NCBI GenBank assembly: GCA_910577475.1
Contig: CAJTLJ010000008.1
Span: 50,281 to 114,280, forward strand
DNA from: an uncultured Alistipes sp.
Lineage (GTDB): Bacteria > Bacteroidota > Bacteroidia > Bacteroidales > Rikenellaceae
DNA length: 64,000 nt
Direction: 5' to 3'
Shown here: positions 27,506-36,212 of the stretch, piece after piece
Layout of the letters: every line of letters starts with the position of its first letter
Position numbering within the stretch: the first letter of the stretch is position 1
Translations under genes and position numbers: made by a program
The notes under the pieces: generated by a model
The model's input: the letters and a program-made list of their open reading frames with translations, nothing else
Told to the model about the DNA's origin: nothing
Database searches by the model: none

Positions 27506-28825
27506 TTATGCTTTCCAGTATTTAGCGATCAGTTCGGCCTTGATGGCTACCTCCTCCTTCGAGAAGTAGTCGGCGAAGAGCTTCCAGGCCGTGTCGAGCA
27601 TCTCGTCGATCTCGATGTTCACGTCGATCGAAAGCAGCTTCTCCGAGTAGTCGTGGGCGAACTTGAGCGAACGCTCGTCGTAGTCCGACAGGTCGAAACC
27701 GTTCTCCAGCTTGGTCTTGGCGTTGGCGGCATCGGCGAACAGACGCACGCAGGCGTTCATCACCTGGGGGTGATCCTCGCGGGTCTTCTTGCCGATCACC
27801 AGCTGCTTCAGACGCGAAAGCGAGCGGAACGGGTCGACGATCACCTTACCCGTGTCGCTGTCGTTGCGCAGGAACAGCTGACCCTCGGTGATGTAACCCG
27901 TGTTGTCGGGGATGGCATGGGTGATGTCGCCGCCCGAAAGAGTCGTCACGGCGATGATGGTGATCGATCCGCCATTGGGCAGCTGCACGGCCTTCTCGTA
28001 GATCTTCGCCAGGTCCGAGTAGAGCGAACCGGGCATCGAGTCCTTCGAGGGGATCTGGTCCATACGGTTCGACACGATAGCCAGAGCGTCGGCGTAGAGG
28101 GTCATGTCGGTCAGCAGCACCAGCACCTTCTCGCCCTTGTCCACGGCGAAGTATTCGGCGGCCGTCAGCGCCATGTCGGGCACCAGCAGACGCTCCACGG
28201 GGGGATTCTCGGTCGTATTGACGAACGAGACGATACGGTCCAGCGCACCGGCGTTCTCGAACACCGACTTGAAGTAGAGGAAGTCGTCGTTCGTAAGACC
28301 CATACCGCCCAGAATGATCTTGTCGGCCTTGGCGCGCAGGGCCACGTTCGCCATCACGGCGTTATAGGGCTGGTCGGGATCGGCGAAGAACGGAATCTTC
28401 TGGCCCGACACGATGGTATTGTTCAGGTCGATGCCGGCGATACCGGTAGCGATGAGCTCCGAAGGCTGGATGCGGCGGAACGGGTTCACCGTGGGGCCGC
28501 CGATCTCGCGGGCCTCGCCCTCGATCGCCTCGCCGCCCTCCAGCGGTTCGCCGTAGGCGTTGAAGAAGCGTCCGGCCAGGTTGTCCGAGACCTTGAGCTT
28601 GGGGGGCTCGCCGTGGAAGATCACCTCCGAGTCGGTAGCCAGGCCCTCCGTACCGGCGAATACCTGCAGGGTGACGTTCTCGCCCATGATTTTCACCACC
28701 TGGGCCAGTTTGCCGCCTACGGTAGCCAGTTCGTCATTACCCACGCCGGTCGCCTTCAGCGTTACCGTGGCCTTGGTAATGTTATCGATTTTCGTATAGA
28801 TTTTCTGAAATGCACGTGTTGTCAT
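27506..28825 (-). CDS. atpB: V-type ATP synthase subunit B
   Basis: 439 residues; the non-catalytic nucleotide-site subunit of the A3B3 hexamer. It starts MTTRAFQKIYTKIDNITKATVTL and contains the family blocks GRFFNAYGEP, RRIQPSELIATGIAGIDLNNTIVSGQKIPFFADPD (shortened here to IQPSELIATGIAGID and SGQKIPFF), VLVLLTDMTLYADALA, and SRLKQLVIGKKTREDHP. The usual P-loop is replaced by SGQKIPFF, as expected for B. It follows subunit A by 8 bases. Confidence 0.96.
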   Translation of the reverse strand: MTTRAFQKIYTKIDNITKATVTLKATGVGNDELATVGGKLAQVVKIMGENVTLQVFAGTEGLATDSEVIFHGEPPKLKVSDNLAGRFFNAYGEPLEGGEAIEGEAREIGGPTVNPFRRIQPSELIATGIAGIDLNNTIVSGQKIPFFADPDQPYNAVMANVALRAKADKIILGGMGLTNDDFLYFKSVFENAGALDRIVSFVNTTENPPVERLLVPDMALTAAEYFAVDKGEKVLVLLTDMTLYADALAIVSNRMDQIPSKDSMPGSLYSDLAKIYEKAVQLPNGGSITIIAVTTLSGGDITHAIPDNTGYITEGQLFLRNDSDTGKVIVDPFRSLSRLKQLVIGKKTREDHPQVMNACVRLFADAANAKTKLENGFDLSDYDERSLKFAHDYSEKLLSIDVNIEIDEMLDTAWKLFADYFSKEEVAIKAELIAKYWKA

Positions 28826-28833
28826 ATCCCTGC

Positions 28834-30588
28834 TTATTTAACGCGGTTAGTAACATACTCCCCGATCTGACGGCGGTAGTCCTCGAACTTCTCGGACTTC
28901 CACTCCGAGTAGTTCATCTGACGGAAGAGGTTGATCAGACCCTTGAAGAACTGCGAGCAGGCCTCGAAGTCGGCGAAACCGAAGTTGCGGCCGCAGATGT
29001 CGAGCACCATTTCATACATCATCTTCTGACGCTCCACGGGGCAGTTGGCGTCGATATCGTCGAAGGCGTCCTGCTGCAGGATCACAAAGTCGATGAGCTC
29101 CGATTTCCAGAAGCGCTCGTGATACTCCACCGGCACGCCGTCGTCGCCCAGAATGTTGATCTGGTCGTTGGCCTCCTTGCCGCGCTGCACGATGGTCTTG
29201 CCGGCATATACCTTCTCGACCCAACCCTTCTCGATATGCTCGTCCAGGTACTCGCTCACCTCGGGATACTCCAGGTATTTCGAGTAGGACTCCAGCGGGT
29301 CGATGGCCGGGTAGCGCTTCGAGTCGGCACGGCCCTGCGAGAGGGCGTAGAAGCAGCGGGCGGCCTTCTTGGTCGACTCCGTTACGGGCTCCTTGAGGTT
29401 ACCGCCGGCGGGCGATACCGTACCGAGGAAGGTGACCGAACCCGTCCCGCCGTTAGTCAGCTTCACCAGGCCGGCGCGGGCGTAGAAGTTCGAGATGATG
29501 GCCGAGAGGTCCATCGGGAAGGCGTCCTGACCGGGCAGCTCCTCCAGGCGGTTCGACATCTCGCGCAGAGCCTGGGCCCAGCGCGACGTCGAGTCGGCCA
29601 TGACGAGCACCTTCAGACCCATCGCGCGGTAGTACTCACCGATAGTCATACCGGTGTAGACCGAAGCCTCGCGCGCGGCCACGGGCATGTTCGAGGTGTT
29701 GCAGATGATGATGGTACGTTCCATGAGTTTGTGGCCCGTGCGGGGATCCACCAGCTCGGGGAACTCCTTGAAGATCTCCACCACCTCGTTGGCGCGCTCG
29801 CCGCAGGCCACGATGATGATGACATCGGCCTCGGCCTGCTTCGAAATGGCGTGCTGAAGCACCGTCTTGCCGGCACCGAACGGACCGGGAATGAAGCCCG
29901 TACCGCCCTCGGCCAGCGGGTTGAAGGTGTCGATGGCGCGCACGCCGGTCTCCATCACGCGCGAGGGGCGCGGCTTCTCGGTATAGCAGCGGATGGCCTG
30001 CTTCACGGGCCACTTCTGCACCATCGTAATAGGATGGTCCTCGCCGGCGGCATCGGTCACGACGGCCACCGTGTCGGTCACCTTGTACTCGCCCTCCGGC
30101 ACGACGCTCTTGACCGTATAGTTATCGGTCATCGTGAAGGGAACCATGATCTTGTGGGCTACCCACTGCTCCTTCACCTCGCCCAGCCACGATGCGGCCG
30201 ACACCTTGTCGCCCGCCTTCGCGAGCGGCTTGAAGGCCCACTTGCGCTCGAAGTCGATGGGCTCGGTGATCGAACCGCGCGCGATGAACAGACCGTCCAT
30301 CTTCTCCAGGTCGTTCTGCAGACCGTCGTAGTTGCGCGAAAGCAGACCGGGGGCCAGCGTGGCCTCCAGCATGTGGTTTTCGAACTCCACCTTGTCGCCG
30401 ATCTTCAGTCCGCGGGTGCTGTCGAAAACCTGGACGTAGGCGTTGTCGCCCACGACCTTGATGACCTCGGCCATCATTCGGGTCTCACCGCAATACACGA
30501 AGCAGATCTCGTTCTGTGCGACCGCTCCGTCGACCTTTACGATCACGATATTGGAGATGATACCGTTTACTCGTCCTAAAGTTTTCAT
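28834..30588 (-). CDS. atpA: V-type ATP synthase catalytic subunit A
   Basis: 584 residues; the catalytic ATPase subunit. Walker A is GPFGAGKTVLQ (about residue 230). The insert region typical of V/A-type A subunits (about 110-190) is present (PEGEYKVTDTVAVVTD). The Walker B strand and following VMADSTSRWAQALREMSNRLEELPGQDAFP (in parts: VMADSTSRWAQALREMS, NRLEELPGQDAFP) are intact. The gene is 6 bases upstream of none of the usual C/F genes; it directly follows the DUF2764 gene. Confidence 0.97.
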   Translation of the reverse strand: MKTLGRVNGIISNIVIVKVDGAVAQNEICFVYCGETRMMAEVIKVVGDNAYVQVFDSTRGLKIGDKVEFENHMLEATLAPGLLSRNYDGLQNDLEKMDGLFIARGSITEPIDFERKWAFKPLAKAGDKVSAASWLGEVKEQWVAHKIMVPFTMTDNYTVKSVVPEGEYKVTDTVAVVTDAAGEDHPITMVQKWPVKQAIRCYTEKPRPSRVMETGVRAIDTFNPLAEGGTGFIPGPFGAGKTVLQHAISKQAEADVIIIVACGERANEVVEIFKEFPELVDPRTGHKLMERTIIICNTSNMPVAAREASVYTGMTIGEYYRAMGLKVLVMADSTSRWAQALREMSNRLEELPGQDAFPMDLSAIISNFYARAGLVKLTNGGTGSVTFLGTVSPAGGNLKEPVTESTKKAARCFYALSQGRADSKRYPAIDPLESYSKYLEYPEVSEYLDEHIEKGWVEKVYAGKTIVQRGKEANDQINILGDDGVPVEYHERFWKSELIDFVILQQDAFDDIDANCPVERQKMMYEMVLDICGRNFGFADFEACSQFFKGLINLFRQMNYSEWKSEKFEDYRRQIGEYVTNRVK

Positions 30589-30594
30589 ATCGTA

Positions 30595-31428
30595 TTATTG
30601 TTTATTTATCTTCTCTTTGGCATCGAGCGAGCGGAGAAGCTCCTCGAAAAGTTCGCGTCCGCGCTCCCGGTCGAGCAGGGTCCAGCGGGCCACGATATTC
30701 ACCCGCACCAGATAGGCCAGCACGGCATCGATGTCGAAATAGTTCTGCACGGTCAGCTCCAGCGACTCGTTCCAGCGGATCAGATCGATCTTGTGCTCCT
30801 TCTCGAGCAGGTTGGGTTCGTCGTTGACGGCGGCGATCACGGCATCCACGTAGGGCAGCTCGCCGCGCAGGCCGAAATCGGAAGCCGACGAGCGGCGCAG
30901 CTGCTCCGTCACGTCGTCCTCGCCCACGGTCACCCGCTCCACGTCGCGGCCGGCGGCACGGGCGGCCACGGCGGCGGCGATGTTGCGCAGCGTGCGGTCG
31001 AAGGTCGACCACTCGCGCAGGAAACGGCTCTTCGCACGCGCACAGGTACGATAGTAGGCCTCCAGCAGGTTGCTCTCGAAGCTGCGGGTCATGTCCAGCT
31101 CCTCCGCCTCCTCGGATTCGGAGCTGCGGTAGGCGCGAACCACCCGGGCCATCTCCGCGGGGAGACGGTCGGGGCTCTGCAAGGCCTCCCCCACCTCGTC
31201 GGCCGTGAGGCTGCCCAGCGGATTATAGGCCGAGCGGCCGCCGAACCGGGCGATCAGGTTCTCGCAGTCGTAGTAGCCGTACAGAAGCCGCACTTCGCGG
31301 GCGTCGGCCTCCGTAAGCTCCTCGAGAATCTCCTCGCGAATCGCCCGGGCGTCGAAACCCTTGACCTCGGCATCCAGCGCATACTCGCGCAGGCCGGCTA
31401 CCAAACAATAGTAATTCTTCTCGAACAT
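30595..31428 (-). CDS. DUF2764 protein of the V-ATPase operon
   Basis: 277 residues, matching DUF2764 (PF10962), a family that occurs between subunit E and A genes in Bacteroidetes and spirochaetes (in Borrelia the same gene order E-x-A-B-D-I-K). It starts MFEKNYYCLVAGLREYAL and is mostly helical, with LLYGYYDCENLI and RWNESLELTVQNYFDIDAVLAYL. No membrane segment. Since neither subunit C nor F is encoded here, this protein is the obvious candidate for the missing stalk connector, but that role is inferred only from position. It is separated from subunit E by 12 bases and from A by 6. Confidence 0.85.
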   Translation of the reverse strand: MFEKNYYCLVAGLREYALDAEVKGFDARAIREEILEELTEADAREVRLLYGYYDCENLIARFGGRSAYNPLGSLTADEVGEALQSPDRLPAEMARVVRAYRSSESEEAEELDMTRSFESNLLEAYYRTCARAKSRFLREWSTFDRTLRNIAAAVAARAAGRDVERVTVGEDDVTEQLRRSSASDFGLRGELPYVDAVIAAVNDEPNLLEKEHKIDLIRWNESLELTVQNYFDIDAVLAYLVRVNIVARWTLLDRERGRELFEELLRSLDAKEKINKQ

Positions 31429-31440
31429 AGGGACGAAGGG

Positions 31441-32055
31441 TTAGGCTTCGTACAACAGATGAGCCACCTTCTCGCGCAGATACTCCTTCATCAGGGCGTC
31501 GAAATCGGCATCGGAGAACGAGATGTAGTAGCCGCCGTCCTTGGCGCCCACCTTGAAGCCCGTGCGAACCTCTTTCGAATAGCCCACCTCGATACCGGCG
31601 GCCAGCAGCTCCTTGGCGCTCGCGGCGAAAGCCTCGTCCAGCTTCGCGCGCTCTGCCTCGGGCAGAAGAGCCTGCAGCTCGACCTTCGACGAATCGGCGC
31701 CGTTCCAGTTCTTGGCTACGGCCAGCAGCATCTCCTTGATGAAGCCGGCATCCATCACGGCGGCCTTCACGCCGTCGCCGGTCGACTTGGCGATGATGAG
31801 CGAGGCGATCTCGGCCTTGATCTTCGCCACGGCCTGCTTGCCGGCCAGCGCGATTTCGGTCAGGGAGTTCTTCTCCACGTCCTTCGCCTTCGTCTCAGCG
31901 CTCTTCACGATCGCAGCGGCCTCGGCCTGAGCCTCGGACACGATTTTAGCAGCTTCGGCCTTCGCTTCGGCAACCAGGCGGTCCGCCTCCGAACGCCCCT
32001 TCTCCAGACCCTCGGCGTAGAGCGTCCGGGTCAGCTGTTCCAGTTTATTCTCCAT
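31441..32055 (-). CDS. atpE: V-type ATP synthase subunit E (peripheral stalk)
   Basis: 204 residues; a stator stalk subunit. The N-terminal ~100 residues form one long Ala/Glu/Lys-rich coiled-coil (GLEKGRSEADRLVAEAKAEA, then AAKIVSEAQAEAAAIVKSAE), and the C-terminal globular part ends SFSDADFDALMKEYLREKVAHLLYEA (ends LREKVAHLLYEA). This is the first gene of the operon, with a well-formed promoter about 55 bases upstream. No obvious partner subunit G/H is encoded here. Confidence 0.9.
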   Translation of the reverse strand: MENKLEQLTRTLYAEGLEKGRSEADRLVAEAKAEAAKIVSEAQAEAAAIVKSAETKAKDVEKNSLTEIALAGKQAVAKIKAEIASLIIAKSTGDGVKAAVMDAGFIKEMLLAVAKNWNGADSSKVELQALLPEAERAKLDEAFAASAKELLAAGIEVGYSKEVRTGFKVGAKDGGYYISFSDADFDALMKEYLREKVAHLLYEA

Positions 32056-32109
32056 AAGTGTTATTGTGTATTTAATTGAATTTTCGGTCGAGTCTCCGCA
32101 TTACGCGCA

Positions 32110-32139
32110 CAAAGATAGAAAAAATACCGCAACGAACAA
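32110..32139 (-). promoter_or_regulatory. V-ATPase operon promoter
   Basis: On the minus strand TTG (32139-32137), a 19-base spacer, then TATCTTTG (32117-32110). It drives atpE-DUF2764-atpA-B-D-I-K. The stretch 32141-32322 between it and the DUF4301 gene contains no gene. Confidence 0.75.
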
Positions 32140-32322
32140 CAGAAAAGAGGAGGTTTTATTCTCCTTTTCGGGCACGCTCGGAAGATTCGGCCAGCCGGAG
32201 GTCCGAAATCGATTTGCGGACAAAAAACCGGAGGAGCTCCCGCCACCGGCAGGAACTCCCCCCGTTCGATTTCAGAAAGCGGCCCCGACGAACGTAACGC
32301 GCAATCCGCCCGCCGGACAGCC

Positions 32323-33765
32323 TCAACCCTGATGTTGGGGCCGCAGCAGATCCTGCACGACCTTCACGGGCGAGAAGGTGGAGATGGGCACATCCACGAA
32401 GACCGTGTTCCACTTCGCCATCGCTCCGTTCCACAGTCCGGGCAGCTCCTGGGCGCGCAGCTCGCGGCCGCCCGACGACTTCGAGGAGATGAATCCCGTC
32501 TCGGGGTCGGTGTATCGGCGCAGGTCGAACTTTCCGCCGCGGGCGTTCTTCACGCCGCAGACCAGATCGACCGGGTTGAAATGGGTCGCCGACTTCATCA
32601 GCGGCAGGTCGTCGGGCGAGATCTGGCTCGACTCGGCGATCTGGAGCGACTGCGTACCGTCGGGATTGGCCACCCAGAAGGGGCCGCCGCCGGGCTCGCC
32701 CTCGTTGCGGACCATGCCGCAGAGGCGGATGGGCCGGTCGAGGATAGCAGCCAGCAGCGCCGCATCATAGCGTTCGGGCAGTTTCGTGCAGAGCTCCTTT
32801 TCGATGAAGGCGGCCGCCTCTGCCGGATCGGCCGTCCCGGCCTCGAGCCCCCGCAGGTAGCCGAACGCCCGCTCCTGCAAATCGACGAGCATGCCGGCCA
32901 GCGCTTTCTTGTAGGTCACCGTGTCGCCTTTGAGGGCATCGGTAGTCACGTTGTCGATATTCTTGATGAAGATGATGTCGGCATCGATCTCGTCCAGGTT
33001 TTCGATCAGCGCACCGTGGCCCGCCGGACGGAAGAGCAGCTTCCCTTCATCGGTCCGGAAAAGGGTGTTGTCGGGGTTGACGGCGACCGTGTCGGTCGAG
33101 GGTTTCTGGACCGAGAACGAGATCTCGTAAGTCACGCCGAAGCGCTTCCCGTAAAGGGGCACCTTTTCGTCGAGCAGCGCCCGGAAACCCTCCATGTGTT
33201 CCGGGGAGACGGTGAAGTGGATGCGGACCACCCCGTCGGCGGCGGCATACATGGCCCCTTCGGCCAGATGCTCCTCAACGGCCTTGCGGCTCCCCTCGGG
33301 ATAGCTGTGAAAGGTCACGAGCCCTTTGGGCCGCGATCCGTAGTTAAGCCCCCGGTTCACGATGGCGCTCACCACCGTCCGGTCATCGGCGCCGGCGGGC
33401 AGCAGGGCCTTCAGCTCGGGCCAGAAGGCGAATTTCCCGATGTTGTCGAGCAGCCTGTCGATCCCGGGGCCGCGCTTGCCTTCGTTCACGAACTCGAAAA
33501 GCTCCTTGAACATGCGGGTGGCGGCACCCGACGCGGGCACGAACTTCACGACCCGGCGGCCGGACAGCGACCGGTCGTAACGCTCCACGGCGGCGGCGAT
33601 CCGTTCGGGCGAGGCGACGACGATGCCGTCCCCGGGCGAAGCGGCCTTCACCACCTTCAGGTAGGGGAATCCACGTTTGAAATTTTCGATCTGAAGCTCC
33701 ACGGCTTCGGGCGTAAGTCCATGCTCCCGAATCTGAAGCAGATCCTGTTCAGCGAATTGAGACAT
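32323..33765 (-). CDS. DUF4301 family protein
   Basis: 480 residues, no signal peptide, probably cytosolic. It matches DUF4301 (PF14134), known almost only from Bacteroidetes. Conserved-looking blocks are VKFVPASGAATRMFKELFEF (about 73-92), VTFHSYPEGSRKAVEEHL, FRPAGHGALIENLDEIDADI, FIKNIDNVTTD, and RLCGMVRNEGEPGGGPFWV. The PASGAATRM segment and the FIKNIDN acidic stretch recall nucleotide-sugar nucleotidyltransferases, but I would not assign a reaction. It is divergent from murB with about 84 bases between, and is monocistronic. Confidence 0.85.
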   Translation of the reverse strand: MSQFAEQDLLQIREHGLTPEAVELQIENFKRGFPYLKVVKAASPGDGIVVASPERIAAAVERYDRSLSGRRVVKFVPASGAATRMFKELFEFVNEGKRGPGIDRLLDNIGKFAFWPELKALLPAGADDRTVVSAIVNRGLNYGSRPKGLVTFHSYPEGSRKAVEEHLAEGAMYAAADGVVRIHFTVSPEHMEGFRALLDEKVPLYGKRFGVTYEISFSVQKPSTDTVAVNPDNTLFRTDEGKLLFRPAGHGALIENLDEIDADIIFIKNIDNVTTDALKGDTVTYKKALAGMLVDLQERAFGYLRGLEAGTADPAEAAAFIEKELCTKLPERYDAALLAAILDRPIRLCGMVRNEGEPGGGPFWVANPDGTQSLQIAESSQISPDDLPLMKSATHFNPVDLVCGVKNARGGKFDLRRYTDPETGFISSKSSGGRELRAQELPGLWNGAMAKWNTVFVDVPISTFSPVKVVQDLLRPQHQG

Positions 33766-33836
33766 AGTTTAGGATGTATTAAGTTGTTTTTAGGTTCGGT
33801 TCACCAAATTTTACTCAAAAATAGTAAAATTATTTC

Positions 33837-33844
33837 TAACTTTG
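33837..33844 (+). promoter_or_regulatory. -7 promoter box immediately before murB
   Basis: TAACTTTG ending six bases before the murB ATG; the transcript is likely leaderless. No clear -33 box was found. Confidence 0.55.
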
Positions 33845-33849
33845 CAAGT

Positions 33850-34863
33850 ATGAAACGAGAATTTCAGCGGATCGATCTTCGGGATCGCAACAGCTTTCAC
33901 GTCGTGCAGCTGGCCGACCGGCTCGTGGAGTTCGATTCGGCGGAGGAGCTCCGGGAGCTCTTCGCCCGCGAACGCCCCGAAAAGTGGATGGTGCTGAGCG
34001 GCGGAAACAACATCCTCTTCACCCGGGATTACGACGGGCTGATCGTCACCCCCGTCGCCGACAGGATCGCCATCCTGGACGAGCGGGACGACCGGGTGCG
34101 CGTGCGCGCCGAAGCGGGCGCCGAGTGGGACGATCTGGTCGCCTGGACTGTCGACCGCGGGCTCTGGGGGTTGGAAAACCTTTCGCTCATCCCGGGCAAG
34201 GCGGGAGCCGCCCCCGTGCAGAACATCGGAGCCTACGGCGCCGAGGCGAAAGATTGTCTCGAGAGCGTGGAGTGCCTCTTCACGGAGACGGGCGCCGTCG
34301 AGACCCTCGCGGCCGACCGCTGCGCCTTCGGCTATCGGGACAGCATCTTCAAGCGGGAGCTGAAGGGCCGCGCCGTGATACTCTCCGCAACCTTCGTCCT
34401 GAGCCGCACGCCCCGTCCCAGGCTGGGCTACGGCGACGTCATCCGCGAGGTGGAGGCGCTGGGAGGCGCGACGCTGCACAACATCCGCGAGGCCATCTGC
34501 AGGATCCGCCGCTCGAAGCTGCCCGACACCGCCGAGTTGGGCAACGCCGGCAGCTTCTTCAAGAATCCGGTCGTGGAGCGCACCTTCGCCGAGAAACTGA
34601 AGGCGGAGTGGCCCGACATGCCCCTCTACTCCTCGGCCGAAGGCGGAGAACGGGTGAAGCTGGCCGCCGGCTGGCTGATCGACCGCTGTGGACTGAAAGG
34701 ATACCGCCGGGGGGCCGTCGGCGTGCACGAAAAGCAGGCGCTGGTACTGGTCAACCACGGCGGCGCCACGGGCGGCGAGGTGATCGAACTGGCCCGGCTG
34801 GTTCAGCGGACCGTCCGCGAACGGTTCGGCGTGGAGATCGACACCGAGGTTAATATCGTATAG
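33850..34863 (+). CDS. murB: UDP-N-acetylenolpyruvoylglucosamine reductase
   Basis: 337 residues; reduces UDP-GlcNAc-enolpyruvate to UDP-MurNAc in peptidoglycan synthesis, FAD-dependent. Seen: LSGGNNILFTRDYDGLIV (FAD-binding loop), NLSLIPGKAGAAPVQNIGAYG, the YRDSIFK block that gives the type I Tyr/Arg substrate site, and the catalytic Ser in GNAGSFFKNP. The C-terminal part has AAGWLIDRCGLKGYR and KQALVLVNHGGATGGEV. The ATG at 33850 was chosen because the frame upstream runs through the DUF4301 gene and the promoter. It heads a unit with tilS (4 bases), holA (4 bases) and an aminotransferase-like gene. Confidence 0.95.
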   Translation: MKREFQRIDLRDRNSFHVVQLADRLVEFDSAEELRELFARERPEKWMVLSGGNNILFTRDYDGLIVTPVADRIAILDERDDRVRVRAEAGAEWDDLVAWTVDRGLWGLENLSLIPGKAGAAPVQNIGAYGAEAKDCLESVECLFTETGAVETLAADRCAFGYRDSIFKRELKGRAVILSATFVLSRTPRPRLGYGDVIREVEALGGATLHNIREAICRIRRSKLPDTAELGNAGSFFKNPVVERTFAEKLKAEWPDMPLYSSAEGGERVKLAAGWLIDRCGLKGYRRGAVGVHEKQALVLVNHGGATGGEVIELARLVQRTVRERFGVEIDTEVNIV

Positions 34864-34867
34864 CAAG

Positions 34868-36208
34868 ATGCTGGCAGACAACTTTCAACGCTATGTCGAG
34901 GAGCACGAGCTGGTCTCGCACGACCAGCGCATTCTGCTGACCGTATCGGGAGGCGTGGACTCGATGGTGATGTTCTCGCTCTTTCTCAAGTGCGGCTACC
35001 GCGTGGGCATCGCCCACTGCAATTTCCAGCTGCGGGGCGAGGAGAGCGAGGAGGACGAGGCGATGGTGGCCCGCGAGGCGGAGCGCTTCGGCGTGCCGTG
35101 CTACAACAGGCGGTTCGACACGATCGGCGAGATGGAGCGCACGGGCGAATCCATGGAGATGGCCGCCCGGCGGTTGCGCTACGCCTGGTTCGACGAGCTG
35201 CGCCGCGGGGAGGGCTACGACGTCATCGCCGTGGCGCACCACGCCGACGACTCGATCGAAACCTTTTTCATCAACCTGCTGCGGGGCACGGGGCTGCGCG
35301 GCCTGACCGGCATCCACACCCGGACGGGCCATCTGATCCGCCCGCTGAACTTCGCCTCGCGCAAGGAGATCCTGGAATACGCCGTCGCGAACCGCATACC
35401 CTACCGCGAGGATTCGTCGAACCGCTCGACGAAGTACCTGCGCAACAAGATCCGTCTGGGGCTGATCCCGCGCATCCGCGAGATCAACGCCCGGTTCACC
35501 GATCTGATGAGCCGCAACATCGGCCGGCTGGTCGACACGCAGCGCTTCGTGGACCATGCCGTCGAGCTGATCCGCCGCGAGGCGGTCTCCTCCGAGAACG
35601 GCATCGACACGATCCGCATGGACCGCATCGACCCCGGATTTCCGCGGGAGTTCGTGGTCTACGAGCTGTTGAGCTCGGGCTACGGATTCAAGGGCGACGT
35701 GATCGACGCCCTCTGCCGGGCGCTGAAGCAGGGCACCACGGGGCGCCGCTTCTACGCCCGCGAATACGTGGGCTACGTCGACCGGGGGGCCATCCGGATC
35801 ACCCGCATCCCCTCGGACGACCCCTGCGAGACCACCGTGGAGGAGGGCACGCCCCGCAGCTACTGCGGCAATGCGGTGCTCATCTACGAGCGGTGCGACA
35901 TTGACTCGATCAAAACCTTCGGCGTGCCGGAGAACCAGGCGCAGCTCGATCTGGACAAGCTCCGTTTTCCGCTCACGCTGCGCCGCTGGCGCGAGGGCGA
36001 CTGGTTTGTCCCCTTCGGCATGACGGGCCGCCGCAAGGTGAGCGACTTCCTGATCGACCGCAAGGTCCCGATGGCCGAAAAGGAGCGGCAGTTCGTACTC
36101 CTCTCGGGCGACGACATCGTCTGGCTGGTGGGCCGGCGCATCGACGACCGCTACCGCCTGACGCGGGAGAGCGAGAACGTCCTGCGCATAACCAAAGAGA
36201 TTCTGTAA
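34868..36208 (+). CDS. tilS: tRNA(Ile)-lysidine synthase
   Basis: 446 residues; attaches lysine to C34 of the tRNA-Ile with a CAU anticodon, essential for AUA decoding. The PP-loop ATP motif SGGVDSM is at residues 27-33. The N-terminal catalytic blocks VGIAHCNFQLRGEESEEDEA, VAHHADDSIETFFINLLRGTG and YREDSSNRSTKYLRNKIR are typical (given in runs of 20 or fewer). The C-terminal substrate-binding domain has LRRWREGDWFVPFGMTGRRK (about 372-391). The gene is 4 bases after murB. Confidence 0.94.
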   Translation: MLADNFQRYVEEHELVSHDQRILLTVSGGVDSMVMFSLFLKCGYRVGIAHCNFQLRGEESEEDEAMVAREAERFGVPCYNRRFDTIGEMERTGESMEMAARRLRYAWFDELRRGEGYDVIAVAHHADDSIETFFINLLRGTGLRGLTGIHTRTGHLIRPLNFASRKEILEYAVANRIPYREDSSNRSTKYLRNKIRLGLIPRIREINARFTDLMSRNIGRLVDTQRFVDHAVELIRREAVSSENGIDTIRMDRIDPGFPREFVVYELLSSGYGFKGDVIDALCRALKQGTTGRRFYAREYVGYVDRGAIRITRIPSDDPCETTVEEGTPRSYCGNAVLIYERCDIDSIKTFGVPENQAQLDLDKLRFPLTLRRWREGDWFVPFGMTGRRKVSDFLIDRKVPMAEKERQFVLLSGDDIVWLVGRRIDDRYRLTRESENVLRITKEIL

Positions 36209-36212
36209 AGGC

